Assembly (NCBI GenBank): GCA_030407315.1
Contig: JALQPE010000221.1
Coordinates: 46,859-110,858 of the forward strand
Source of the DNA: Asparagopsis taxiformis
Lineage: Eukaryota > Rhodophyta > Florideophyceae > Bonnemaisoniales > Bonnemaisoniaceae
DNA: 64,000 nt
Direction of reading: 5' to 3'
Part shown: positions 9,407 to 19,555 of the stretch, in pieces
How positions within the stretch are numbered: position 1 is the stretch's first letter
Layout: each line of letters begins with the position of its first letter
Made by a program: the position numbers and the translations under genes
The notes under the pieces: model-generated
What the model saw: only the letters and a program-made list of their open reading frames with translations
Told to the model about the DNA's origin: nothing
The model's database searches: none

Positions 9407-12400
9407 ATGGAATGCAAGTATGAAGGGTGCTTCTACTACTGCGTAGATGCTTATGCGCTCGCGCTGCATGAGCGAACGTGTCGCTACCGTTTCAACCCCT
9501 CTCCCCAACATTTCAACAACGCTCGTGTCCCTGCCGTCACCCATGAGCCTGCTCGAAACGGCGACCATGATTCCCCGCAACCCAGCTCCCCAGACCCAGA
9601 ATCTGGTCGTGCTTCCTCCAGCGACTCACCCTGTGACGCTCCACTGCCACCAACCTCAACCCCCTCCCGCGCAGACCTCCTCGTGCAATCCCTCGCCGCC
9701 AGTCTCACAACCCTCGAGTACAAGGCCGGCGCTGGCCGCGTGAGCGAAGTCATCACCATCCTACAAGACCCCGCATTCTCCCTAGAAAAGTTCAACAGCG
9801 CCGTTCGCACCGTAGAAGAATGTCGCCACGTTACCGCTTCCATGGTCGAAACACATTTCCGCACCGAAGGTTACAAGAGCCACATCATTCCAGACAAAAC
9901 TGGTAAGTACTCGGCACAGCTGTACCTCCGCGACCCAGTCGACATGCTCCGCAGGCAGTTAGCACTGGCTAACGACCAAAATACTCTCTTCCACCCCTCC
10001 CCACAGACCGCCCCAGACGGCACCGCAATATTTTCTCATCCCCTACACACAGAATTCGCGAAAACGCTGCACCAGGTTACTAGACAGCGCGTGCAGCTCT
10101 CGGAAGATCCACAGGTCGTATGGGCAGAGGAAACTGATCCCACACCTTCCTCCTTTGCCGGCCTCCTCCAAGTGTACTCCGACAAGAGCAGCACAAGCCT
10201 CAAGAGCTCCGCAATCGTCGCATACCCCATACACGTCACACTGCTCAACTTCTCCGCCCCCCTCCGTCGCCACTGCATCCGTACCGGCCTCACCATCGTC
10301 GGGTATCTTCCGTACATTGTTAACCCTTCGTCCAACGCCTTGTTCGGTGATGAAATGCCGACAACCTCTAGTTCTGCTAGTCGCGCTCGCAAAATTGATA
10401 TTCTTCATAAAGCACTCGAAAAAGTGTTTTCGTCCCTATCCACCGCGTTCTCTTCCGGGTTCCCCTGCACAGACTCCACTGCAACTGCCCGCCAATGCTT
10501 TCCCATCCTAGCCAATTATTGCTGCGACTTTCCAGAGGCCAAAGAGCTGTCATGCACTCGCAACAGCACTACCACCACACATCCCTGCCACCGCTGCTAC
10601 ATCCCCGCCACTCAACTTGAATCCACCGCGCCACACCAGCCCCGCTCCCTCGATGATACACGCTCTGCACGCCAAGAGAGCGCTCAGGAGCATACAACTG
10701 CTCCGCTCGAAGCTCTCTCCCTCCTCGAACAACACTCTGTCCTCGAATCGACCGCTCTTTTACCCACCAACAGTCCCCTAGACCCCTACAACATTTTCTC
10801 CTTCGAGCCTCTGCACAATCTCCACCTCGGCATCTCAAAGCTCATCAAACAGTGCATTGTCCACCGCCTCAGCTCCCCAGACCTCACCACCACCACTGCC
10901 TCCCATTCCGGGACACCTCGCACCTTCAAGAAGGTGAAAAAATCCATCCTCGCCGGCTCAAACAGCATTCTGTCCGCTATCGAACGCGACTACTACATCA
11001 CCGGTCTTCATGTCGACTTCTCCAAGGGTGAGAAGGGCACCAATTTGAACGGCCTCTTCACGGAGGACGGCATACGCGGCATGCTCGCAGCCAAAGACTA
11101 TCACCATGTCGACATGGTGTTCCCTTTCATCGCAGCATTCATTGACACATGCTGTGACGAAGTAGAGACAGCCCCCCTCACTTCCATCTGCACGCAATAC
11201 TCTGACCTCGTCGCATGGGTCATGAAACGCGGTCGCATCAAGCACTGGACTGCCGCCGAACTAGAAAGCCTCCAGAACTCCATTTCCTATTTCAAACAAT
11301 CAATGCTCTCCACCCTCGGCCCATTCCACACCACAGGTCTCAAAACTTTCAAGTTCCATCTTCTAGACCATCTTCCCGGTGACTTGCAGAGATATGGCGC
11401 CCTGGAACACATTGATGCAGGCCCCTACGAACACTCGCATCTTCTGTTCAAACAGAGTTATAGGAAAACCTCTCGAAGGCGCTCCACAGCCATGGAAGAG
11501 ACTATTCGCCACATGGAATTCTCCTTGGCCACTCCAACTGGTCATACCCCATCGAACACATTGGGAAACGCACGCATGATATCGCCCACAGACGGTGCAG
11601 TACTCGTTCGCGACGGATTCACCGTTGCACTGCACGACTTTGCCTCCCTGCTGCCCGATGCAACCCTCCTCGTTGCAGATATCGACGGACAGCCCGATCC
11701 TGCCACTCTTTTGCCTCTGCACAACTCCTCGTTCCCGTCTGGCACCATAACGCTATTCCAGCAACTCGGTGACACAGCTGCACAAGCGTTCCTCACCCTC
11801 GCTAGACTGCGCGCCACGGCAGAAGGCCCTCCAATACATGACATGGACATTTCCGTCACCGTGGTAAAGTCCGCCTACGTCATGGGAGGGTACGTCCCAG
11901 ATGCCGACGACTTTGACCCGCACAGTGGCATGCTTCGCCCCACAAACGTGTCGAGGCACAAGCAGCAGCGCGTCTTTGCAACTTCATCATTCGGCCCCGC
12001 AAAGAGATCGCAGTACTCCTTTGTCGTCATCTCCGGAACTGCCGATGACTACAGAACCATATGGGTAGGGCGCGTCCTGGCACTGGTACGCCTGCAGTCT
12101 CCAAACCTGTTTCAACCTGTAGAACTCGCTTTCGTTCAGTATATGACCTGCTTTGCCCCAAAAACCGCTGTGGAAAAATCACTTGGGTGCATTTGTTTAA
12201 AGTGGTCCACATGGGACCCGGACAACGGATCCGTTGACAGCAATGACACTGCATCCCACAGTGCAGGTGGTCCTTGGTTTGACCTCATTCCTGCATCTAC
12301 TATATCTGGCACCGTGCACATCGTACGAAGTAACTTTCCAGTCAAGCCATTTACGAAACAAATGCACTGGTCGGACCACCGTTTCTATCTCAACCGCTTC

Positions 12401-12448
12401 TACACCAACACTGATTACCAGTTCACAGATGATAATGAAGAAGAATAA
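9407..12448 (+). CDS. Putative transposase, KDZ/Plavaka-like
   Basis: An intact 1013-residue frame from ATG (GACATGG context) to TAA. The N-terminus carries a small zinc finger (C3, C8, H21, C25), then a Pro/Ser/Thr-rich linker (about 35-85). A cysteine cluster (about 370-410) precedes the core. Two motifs suggest the RNase-H-like transposases of the KDZ/Plavaka type common in fungi: FEPLHNLHLGISK (about 466) and KFHLLDHLPGDLQRYG followed by an E/H-rich YEHSHLLFKQ...TSRR stretch (about 649-690). This is a resemblance to the pattern K-x-H-x-L-x-H-x-P-x-D-x-x-x-x-G...E, not a database match. Catalytic acids cannot be assigned by eye. The C-terminal ~150 residues (IWVGRVLALVRL) could be a small beta domain. 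It is the only intact copy; the right one lost its N-terminal half. It is convergent with the coiled-coil gene. Confidence 0.55.
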   Translation: MECKYEGCFYYCVDAYALALHERTCRYRFNPSPQHFNNARVPAVTHEPARNGDHDSPQPSSPDPESGRASSSDSPCDAPLPPTSTPSRADLLVQSLAASLTTLEYKAGAGRVSEVITILQDPAFSLEKFNSAVRTVEECRHVTASMVETHFRTEGYKSHIIPDKTGKYSAQLYLRDPVDMLRRQLALANDQNTLFHPSPQTAPDGTAIFSHPLHTEFAKTLHQVTRQRVQLSEDPQVVWAEETDPTPSSFAGLLQVYSDKSSTSLKSSAIVAYPIHVTLLNFSAPLRRHCIRTGLTIVGYLPYIVNPSSNALFGDEMPTTSSSASRARKIDILHKALEKVFSSLSTAFSSGFPCTDSTATARQCFPILANYCCDFPEAKELSCTRNSTTTTHPCHRCYIPATQLESTAPHQPRSLDDTRSARQESAQEHTTAPLEALSLLEQHSVLESTALLPTNSPLDPYNIFSFEPLHNLHLGISKLIKQCIVHRLSSPDLTTTTASHSGTPRTFKKVKKSILAGSNSILSAIERDYYITGLHVDFSKGEKGTNLNGLFTEDGIRGMLAAKDYHHVDMVFPFIAAFIDTCCDEVETAPLTSICTQYSDLVAWVMKRGRIKHWTAAELESLQNSISYFKQSMLSTLGPFHTTGLKTFKFHLLDHLPGDLQRYGALEHIDAGPYEHSHLLFKQSYRKTSRRRSTAMEETIRHMEFSLATPTGHTPSNTLGNARMISPTDGAVLVRDGFTVALHDFASLLPDATLLVADIDGQPDPATLLPLHNSSFPSGTITLFQQLGDTAAQAFLTLARLRATAEGPPIHDMDISVTVVKSAYVMGGYVPDADDFDPHSGMLRPTNVSRHKQQRVFATSSFGPAKRSQYSFVVISGTADDYRTIWVGRVLALVRLQSPNLFQPVELAFVQYMTCFAPKTAVEKSLGCICLKWSTWDPDNGSVDSNDTASHSAGGPWFDLIPASTISGTVHIVRSNFPVKPFTKQMHWSDHRFYLNRFYTNTDYQFTDDNEEE

Positions 12449-12525
12449 ATCTAAATCGCAGCACTCTATTGATAATGTACTACATGATAAGCCTTCTAGT
12501 CAACGTCACATTTACTGCACTAATT

Positions 12526-14039
12526 TCAACCATCCTCCATTACGCCAAAACCGTTATCAGCAGTGGCTGCATGGCGCCGCTCCATGCCCCCATACTGTGG
12601 GGCATTGATTTCGACATTCAGGTTTGCACTCAGGTGTCCAGCATATGGGTCAACGACGAAAAGTTCTGCGCCAATTAGTCCTTGCGCAATCACACAATCC
12701 ATTACAGCACCGAGGTTTGACGTAATATGCGATTGAATCCAATCCTCGGACACTAGAACAAGTGATGAGCAGCGGTTTACATCATCAACGACATGAACAA
12801 TTCCAGACCCCTCTCCGCTTTGCCACACTTCAACAGCCTCTCTCGTCACAGTACGGCTTGCAAACACATGCCGTGACTGTGCACTAGTGCACTAGTCCGC
12901 TGTTCGCTCTCGACAACGTCCGTTTCTTCCCTTGCTTGCGAGCCTTGGAGACAAGACATGCAGTACACCACCATACCAACTAATTGCTGAAAAGCTACCC
13001 CCACATATTGACTGTACCGCCTTGTAAACTCCTTCTGCCGTGCACCTCCTTTCCCCTTCGGTTCATCCAAACACTCCACAGTAGTCACTAGCCAAGCATC
13101 CAGGCGCGCCAGCGTTAGTATGCTCGTCTCTATGTCCATTACTTGTTCTGGTCGTATCGAATAACCCCTGAAGATGTCCAGCACATTCACAGCTACTCGG
13201 TTGTTAAACCATGCATCACCATTCACTTCCATTTCGAAGCTGTCAGGAACCATGCCTTTGCTGTATCGCAGCTCTGAGAACGGTGCCGTTCGCCACCTCC
13301 CCATATCCAAATCACCGTTGCTTTCCCGTTTCAAAAGCTTCTCAGACGCTTCGCGCTTTTGATCCTCTCGCTCGTCCATCTCAGCTCGCGTCGTCAGCAT
13401 CGTGCATCTAGACATTAATTTCGTGTACCCCAGCGAACCGAACAATCTGTCCCTCGCATTACGCTTCCGTGCACTCATCACGTCGGACAGTTTCTGCGTC
13501 ACCTTCACTTTCAATTCCTTGCTCCCCGCCACAGCCTCTTGACAGCACACACGCTGCTCCTCATCGGAAAACACATCACACCACGGACTTTGACGCAGTA
13601 CGTGTCGCACCAAGTCATTCAGCAGATCACTCTCGTCTCTGTACGAAGGTGTATACCACTGCAGATTCTTGATGATATAGCCCGGAGGGGTAGCAATATA
13701 TCCTACACCGTTTTCGCTCCAAAGTGTCCCTTCTACCGGCTCTACCTCGATGGTACGTCCAGTCCAACGTCTCTGCGTTTGTTCCGCTATAGGGTCCAGC
13801 TCCATAGTCTCGTTCTTGCACCACTTTGTCAGGTTTTCCTCAACCGCCCTAAGAACTCCAAGGTATTTCACAGGAATGGCTTTCTGTATTTTCGACTTAC
13901 CGCCACCGTGATCACTGATTCTACCTGTTCTCGCAATTGCAGTAAGGCTGGCATTTTCCGCCTGCAGAGTCTTCACCTTAGCCTCCAACGCAACTATCTC
14001 CGTGGTGAGCGCCTTGTTTGCTATGTCCTGGCTAAACAC
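12526..14039 (-). pseudogene. Coiled-coil protein, downstream frame (left copy, frameshifted)
   Basis: This is the second part of the element's coiled-coil gene. It lacks its own ATG: the first codon in frame is GTG at 14039, inside the overlap with the upstream frame. It begins with a leucine-zipper-like coil (LTTEIVALEAKVKTLQAEN), then a helical domain with the family segments seen at 2766-4292 (VTQKLSDVMSARKRNARDRLF...LGY; FEMEVNGDAWFNNRVAVNVLDIF). In this copy a tandem 8-bp duplication (GCACTAGT twice, 12881-12896) shifts the frame near the end. The final ~113 residues (12526-12867) are read in another frame. The right copy has only one GCACTAGT and reads through. The full domain should be about 500 residues. 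Confidence 0.6.
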
Positions 14040-14818
14040 TTTTTTTCCAGCTCCGCGATCTTCTTCTTCTGCGCATTGATGCGACTCGCCATTAAATCGA
14101 TGGATTCCGGCGGATGCAACCTCTCTGCCCTCACCGTCCCCCCATCTCCCACGCTATCGGGATTATGATGTCCTCCATCGGCAATAGCCTGACGTCGCGG
14201 GGGCGTTACGCGCATATTTGGCACCAATGACAGTCTGTTGTGACGAGGCCCGCACTCCGGCTGCTCTCTCCCCTCAGTACCACCTGACCGCCGATGATAG
14301 TTGGCATCCTGTGAACGTTGCTCAGAAACAACATCCCTTGCCGCTATCCTCGGGTCCCTGACTGCATTACCTGCTGGGGCTGATGTACTCGGCATAGTTG
14401 GCGCAGTGGGGGTCACAGCCTCCAGTGTCTCGCGAACCCCCGGCTGGGACTCCGTCTGCAGCACCTCCGCATCTGCCAACCCGGGAGGAACTACCTTTGC
14501 CATAGCACTCTGCCGCAATTCCAACATGTTTTGAGCCACTATCATGTCATCATCATGATGTTCACTGTCCCTGCGAGCACGCTTGCCTCGGTCAAGCCCC
14601 ATCTCTCTCCGCGCCGTTCCTCCTTCCTCACTTTCTCGCTGCGGATCCCCAGTTCTGCGCCGGTCCGTCTTGCGACTACCGGACCGCGGTTCAATGCTGC
14701 CGGTAGGCCCAGACCGCTTCTTCGCACGGGATTGTCGGGCACTCGATACAGCAGCTGCTGACCGGTTTTTCTGGAGGCCCGGAGGCTTTGGAGCTTTCTT
14801 CGCAATACGCGGCGGCAT
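14021..14818 (-). CDS. Coiled-coil protein, upstream frame (basic N-terminal region)
   Basis: 265 codons from an ATG at 14818. The first ~90 residues are strongly basic and low-complexity (RIAKKAPKPPG, SRAKKR, RKTDRRRTG), followed by a disordered Pro/Ser/Thr-rich stretch. The end is the start of a coiled coil (RINAQKKKIAELEKK) whose heptads continue in the next frame at 14039. The two frames overlap by 19 nt and the same overlap exists in the right copy. The basic region would suit DNA or chromatin binding. It is transcribed towards the transposase gene. Confidence 0.6.
   Translation of the reverse strand: MPPRIAKKAPKPPGLQKNRSAAAVSSARQSRAKKRSGPTGSIEPRSGSRKTDRRRTGDPQRESEEGGTARREMGLDRGKRARRDSEHHDDDMIVAQNMLELRQSAMAKVVPPGLADAEVLQTESQPGVRETLEAVTPTAPTMPSTSAPAGNAVRDPRIAARDVVSEQRSQDANYHRRSGGTEGREQPECGPRHNRLSLVPNMRVTPPRRQAIADGGHHNPDSVGDGGTVRAERLHPPESIDLMASRINAQKKKIAELEKKCLART
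14039..14045 (-). promoter_or_regulatory. Candidate -1 ribosomal frameshift site (A AAA AAG)
   Basis: The heptamer A AAA AAG sits in the correct zero-frame phase (codons GAA AAA AAG). A -1 slip leads into the downstream frame at GTG TTT AGC, exactly where that frame opens. The coiled-coil heptad pattern continues across the junction. The identical A7G sequence is in the right copy (46161-46168). A shared old one-base mutation or transcriptional slippage on A7 are alternatives. Confidence 0.45.
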
Positions 14819-15059
14819 AATGAAGCCTTCCCGGAAGCGATGGAAGGATTGAGTTGCACGAGATACAAAAAAGATTGCTGTATAGTGTCGGTAACCACAA
14901 CGGTCTGCGATGAACGTTCAGGTCAGGTCAAGTACCGGAGAATACGCCAACAGCCCAGATTGTATACGGTAGGCAGTCATCAACAGTATTTAATGAGGTA
15001 CAATTACAGCTGTCGAGCTAGGCCGCGAGCACCCCTATGTCCGGAAGACGTCCTGATTT

Positions 15060-15250
15060 GAATTAAAATTTGGGCTATTCTCAAAAACATGCACATGTGA
15101 ACATGTTTTTGAGATGGGGGTGTGCCGTACGGCACAATCGACCCGCTGAAATCGATGTTTTTTGCAATATTTTTTTCTGCCCTGAATTGTAGAATTTCTG
15201 GGCTGGACAGCAATGCAACTGAGCTGGACATCCACCGGGCGTCCATTTCA
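15060..15250 (+). repeat. Palindrome-rich gene-boundary cassette (A)
   Basis: About 190 bp lying in the 660-bp spacer between the coiled-coil gene start (14818) and the MTase-SET stop (15479). It has three parts: a hairpin with arms CTCAAAAACATG and CATGTTTTTGAG around CACATGTG; the perfect 14-bp palindrome GTGCCGTACGGCAC; and a GGACATCC...GCGTCC end. Copies with the same order occur at 19030, 30270, 35690, 36185, 41010 and 44965. The rest of the 14819-15478 spacer holds nothing else I can name. Confidence 0.7.
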
Positions 15251-15478
15251 ACTTGGTCTTGTATTTTGCATCTGCACGCATAACAGCAACCAAGCAGTCA
15301 GGTTCACTGCTCGGACGAAGTGCACCTAGAGTGTGAACGATTGGTTTTTGACAGGCGAGTACTGCTCAATAGGTTTCACCCTGGACTAATGGTGGCTGGA
15401 CATGCTGCATTATATGATATACTTCAACTCTGGAACGTAGCTTTATTTGTAGTCGAAATGAAAACATCTTTCGTGACC

Positions 15479-18400
15479 CTAATTCCATGCTCTAAACGCT
15501 GTCCCATAATGAACGTAGAGCTCCTGCCCCGGACGGATATCGCGGATTGCACGTACTACAATGATCTTCGGATTTTCTAGGTCCTTCGCCTTGAGCTTCT
15601 TCCCCGTCGAACCGCTGCTGTAGTTCTCGACAAACTCGACGTTGGCCATCCGCCTGGTGTCTTCCGCCGGAGTGTCCTCACCTCGCAAATACCGCGGGTC
15701 GTTGATGAACTGCGCCGAACAGAACGGAGCCGGAACAATCCAAATTGGATGCTCGATGTTTTCGTCGTCCTCCGCTGTTGCATACAGCTTGATGGCATAC
15801 ATCAAGAATGTTTCCTTCGTTATCGCCATGTGACCCTCTCCGTACGCGAACCTCATCGACTCCTTGCTCATATCAGAGTACACAACAGTTCCGTAGTATG
15901 CACATACTTCGTCGCCAACATTAAATGTCTGTTCAGCGAAGAGCCCTCTTCCTGCATTTGGATGCTTAATCAGCGATGGTCGAACGCTCAATTTTTTCGC
16001 AACACAATCGTGTGCCCGCATCACGCGAGGGTTTTCAGTTTGCAACCAGCGGCGCAGGGAAGGTGGCCAATAATGTACCGGTTTTTCCATGTGCTCGTGC
16101 GACGCAATCGACTCTGGGCACAGCTGCCAGAGGTACTGCCGAATATATTTCGGGAACCTCTGGTACAGGGGAAGGCCAGGTGGGGGTTCGATGATCCTGC
16201 GTTCCCTCTGTGTACGCATCGTGACAGAGGGGGACGCCAAGAACTTCTCAGCACTCTGTTTCGCTTCTGTCGTGACCCTCATGTCAGTGTTGTTTGAAAG
16301 AATTACACGTGACATGACTGCACACAGCTTTGGAAGCGATCGTGCCACACACAATTTGTCCATGTCACTGCCGACGAAAACACGGTGCTCAGGCAAGCTC
16401 ATAGCTGCTTTTCCCGTTGCGAAAGTGCCAGAGAATGGATCGACAACAATATCACCAGGCTGTGAATGCTGGCTGATCAACTCCATCATGAGAGCGACGC
16501 TCTTCTGCTCTGCACGAACTCTGACCGTAGCACCGGTTGTGCTCCTTGTTCGCCACACCATCTCATTCGAATCGATGGCGGGCATATTGATGGTGACGTT
16601 GCACCACGCCGGGTACGTGCCGTCCATGTATCCGTGGTTCCTATAGGCCACCATCTCGCTTCCAGTCTTGAACGGAACACCTCGCTTCCAGAAGTGGATA
16701 GCGACCTCTGCCATGTTCATGCGTTGGTACCTCTTCCGCCCCGGCATTTGATAGAGGTGCCCAGGTAGTCGGACAAACAACAGAGGTACCTCGTCAACGA
16801 AGAAAACTGAATTCCGAACGACGTCCTCCTCCTCCTCGTCCTCCTCCTCCTCCTCATCCGCACTTTCTTCGCCACTGTGCTGCGATGCTTCGGAGTCCGA
16901 ATTCATGGACGTAACCTCTTCTTCATCCGACCCGTCATCACTGGCAGCAGCATCGGTTGGGCCTTCTGACTGCGGTCCTTTGTACGTTTCCAAGTAATGG
17001 AACCATTCGTAGAACTGCAAAACGGAGCAGAACACGATGCCGTGGCCACCGGGGCGCAACAGCTCGTCAAACACTTCGATGCTAGCCTGCATATCTTCTG
17101 CAGTTAGCCTGTCGTACGAAGAGTTGGAATCGTTCCTCTTACGACGAACATTGTAGGGCGGATCAGTCAGAATGAGCTGAACGTTGCCCGTGATGGGCAC
17201 GTGTTCTCGGCTCTCGTCGGCACTGACCAAATCTTCGAAAGGGACGTCGTACACCCGGCAATACTGACTCATTTTCGAAAGAAAGTCCTTTGCGAGAGCC
17301 TGCCCTTCACTTTCCTGCTCTTCTGTCGCATGGGGTGACGGTGACGGGGGAGACGGCCCTTGGGCAGTAAGACTGGTCCTCCCAGGTCCAAGTTGAAGCC
17401 TGGTTGTGTGTCTTGTCGACGGAACCAAACCTCTCCCTCCTGTGTTGCGACGAGTGGGAGTGTCATCAACCGGCTTGGGGACCTTTTCTGCGTCCGCGGC
17501 TTGTGGTGCCGGGCGGAGGACAGCCATAACGTCTTCGTCGAGGGTGTCAAAGTACGCTGGCAGCTTGTCCGGATTTCCGCTTGACAAGTATATTTCCAGC
17601 GCCCCCCAGCGGTCGGACTCCGGCCAGGTGTACAGGTCCGGGTTGACGATAAGAAACTGCAACCGGTCGAAGAACTTCCTCACAAGGTCCCTAAATGCAC
17701 TGTGCTGCGCACTGGTTCTTGTCTCTACTTTTCCACCATATCCATCAGGATGAGATAGGGGAGCTTTGTCGTGGTAGAGATCTAGCTTCTGCTCCATCGG
17801 TGCGAATAGACCTTCATCGAGCACGTCAAACCAATGCTCACTGCTGTCGAAAATGATGTACGGCGCCATCAACTCTTCGAAGCTGGAAAACTTTGCGGCG
17901 AAGGCCACATCGGTCCAAGCATGGTATAAAACTTGAACCACGTAACAAGCTCGATTAGTGCTTTTCCGATGGGCTGGGACGCGTGCGGCTTCGTTCCCCT
18001 CTTCGGCCGCGTCGCCTATTCGGCGACGCGGCAGGTTCTTGTTGTGATTTCGGATGATAGACAACGCTTGGAAATACATCAATACCTCGAACGTTTCCGG
18101 TGGAGCAAGAACGAAGGCGCTTGGTTCCCCGCGCTGCGGCGCCTGTAGTGGCGAAGGAAGCATGTTACATCCAATAAGGAAGGTCTGCGGCACGATCCCA
18201 GAAAGGATGCAGTGCTCAACCCATTGCCCGATACGCTCATCCTGTCTTGAAAACTCGGCAATCGGTAATGCCAGACGAACAATCTGCTTGGCTCGCTCAA
18301 CGTTCATCTCTGCCATGACGATTTCGGCAACATCCGCCTCGACTCCAGCATTCTTCGAACGACCGCTGAAGGCCATGCTGAGTCGACCTTGCAGCGCCGC

Positions 18401-18682
18401 AAATTGTTCTTCCGTGCCCTGCGCAACCCAAGCGCCAAGGTCCGCGTATGTGAAACCTCCCGGCTTGTCCGTCAAGTCTGCGAAACTTGAGTGGGCGAAT
18501 AAATCCAGCAAGAGGCGGAGGAAGTCTTTGCCAGCGAGAGTAGTTTCGCGGGCGGCGCGACCTACGTTTCGACGTGTACCCATGTCACTAGAATCCTCCC
18601 AAGGGCTAGCGGGTTCGCGCAGAATTGGCACGGTTGCGTCGTCAACGATCGGATTGCTGTTGCGCCTGCGCTTATTCGTCAT
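15479..18682 (-). CDS. DNA methyltransferase-SET domain fusion protein (intact copy)
   Basis: An intact 1067-residue protein from ATG 18682 to TAG. Residues 1-~480 are a helical domain of unknown family. A DNA amino-methyltransferase follows, with catalytic motif LTDPPYN (D507-N511) and then the SAM-binding motif DPFSGTFATGK (about 748). This order (catalytic motif before SAM motif) is that of beta-class N6-adenine/N4-cytosine MTases. Between them lies an acidic insert (about 580-625) and the presumed target-recognition region. The C-terminus (about 895-1067) is a SET domain: AGRGLFA, YYGTVVY, FINDPRY...ANVEF, and DIRPGQELYVHYG, matching the GxG, FINH/N and GEEL-Y-YG blocks of histone lysine methyltransferases. 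The canonical NHS is replaced by INDPR, so activity is uncertain. It is divergent from the ParB-dioxygenase gene (873-bp spacer). Likely nuclear; a writer of DNA and histone marks is inference from the domains. Confidence 0.8.
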   Translation of the reverse strand: MTNKRRRNSNPIVDDATVPILREPASPWEDSSDMGTRRNVGRAARETTLAGKDFLRLLLDLFAHSSFADLTDKPGGFTYADLGAWVAQGTEEQFAALQGRLSMAFSGRSKNAGVEADVAEIVMAEMNVERAKQIVRLALPIAEFSRQDERIGQWVEHCILSGIVPQTFLIGCNMLPSPLQAPQRGEPSAFVLAPPETFEVLMYFQALSIIRNHNKNLPRRRIGDAAEEGNEAARVPAHRKSTNRACYVVQVLYHAWTDVAFAAKFSSFEELMAPYIIFDSSEHWFDVLDEGLFAPMEQKLDLYHDKAPLSHPDGYGGKVETRTSAQHSAFRDLVRKFFDRLQFLIVNPDLYTWPESDRWGALEIYLSSGNPDKLPAYFDTLDEDVMAVLRPAPQAADAEKVPKPVDDTPTRRNTGGRGLVPSTRHTTRLQLGPGRTSLTAQGPSPPSPSPHATEEQESEGQALAKDFLSKMSQYCRVYDVPFEDLVSADESREHVPITGNVQLILTDPPYNVRRKRNDSNSSYDRLTAEDMQASIEVFDELLRPGGHGIVFCSVLQFYEWFHYLETYKGPQSEGPTDAAASDDGSDEEEVTSMNSDSEASQHSGEESADEEEEEDEEEEDVVRNSVFFVDEVPLLFVRLPGHLYQMPGRKRYQRMNMAEVAIHFWKRGVPFKTGSEMVAYRNHGYMDGTYPAWCNVTINMPAIDSNEMVWRTRSTTGATVRVRAEQKSVALMMELISQHSQPGDIVVDPFSGTFATGKAAMSLPEHRVFVGSDMDKLCVARSLPKLCAVMSRVILSNNTDMRVTTEAKQSAEKFLASPSVTMRTQRERRIIEPPPGLPLYQRFPKYIRQYLWQLCPESIASHEHMEKPVHYWPPSLRRWLQTENPRVMRAHDCVAKKLSVRPSLIKHPNAGRGLFAEQTFNVGDEVCAYYGTVVYSDMSKESMRFAYGEGHMAITKETFLMYAIKLYATAEDDENIEHPIWIVPAPFCSAQFINDPRYLRGEDTPAEDTRRMANVEFVENYSSGSTGKKLKAKDLENPKIIVVRAIRDIRPGQELYVHYGTAFRAWN

Positions 18683-19555
18683 AATGGAATGAGTGGAAAT
18701 TCGGTACAGGATGGCGACCGCTCGGCGAGACAGTCAAATTTGACGACGTATCTCGTGACGTTTGCACTCTTTCGTGAGGAACACTGGTTGATATCGAACG
18801 GAACAGAGTATACGGGTACACAGCACTGGAAAGGTCTTGAAACCCGTAACCGGTGTAGGTAATAAGTTGTGACGGATACGTGGTAGAGAAAAATTTTAAA
18901 AAGATTGTGATTCCCTGTCTTTGAGTGTTGTACTGCACGGCCGCCATGGCGGCTGTGACTGCAGTCACATAGGTTGTCACAGGTGCATCACGCTTACCAG
19001 GTGAGCGACATCCGGACGGCCACTGGACATGGGGATGTCCAGCTCAGATGCATTGCTGGCCAGCCCAGAAATTCTACAATTTCGGGCACAAAAAATATTG
19101 CAAAAAACATCGATTTCGGCGGTCGATTGTGCCGTACGGCACATCCCCATCTCAAAAACATGTTCACATGTGCATGTTTTTGAGAATAGCCCAAATTTTA
19201 ACTCAAATCAGGGTGTTCCCCGGATAAAGGGGTGCTCGCAGCCGCCCCAAAAGCCGCCTAGCTTGACAGCTGTAATTTTAACACATTACACATCAAGGAC
19301 ACTGCCTGCTTCACGCCACCTCGTCAGGTTTCGAGAGCCCGACTCGGGCCCGTTCCGAACGGACACTCACATCTCGATTGCCTCTCTTGCATTCCAGCGG
19401 TCACGATAGGTGTGTACCTAACAAAATTTCGGTTGTATTGTGTTATTATTTCCAGCGATTGGCGTTCACGACCATTCTTCAACGTGAAACATACCATCCA
19501 CATCACTCGAATACGTCAACGTCAACCATCTCTTTTCCTTTCCAACTCAACAACC
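18683..19555. promoter_or_regulatory. Divergent intergenic region between MTase-SET and ParB-dioxygenase
   Basis: An 873-bp spacer between two divergent start codons, so it should hold both promoters. It includes a GCCGCCATGGCGGC palindrome near 18939-18953 and a boundary cassette (19030-19210, minus orientation). The mirror region in the right copy is 40660-41531. Confidence 0.5.
19030..19210 (-). repeat. Palindrome-rich gene-boundary cassette (B)
   Basis: Same cassette as at 15060 in the opposite orientation: GGATGTCC end first, then GTGCCGTACGGCAC, then the CTCAAAAACATG hairpin. It lies in the shared promoter region. Confidence 0.7.
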
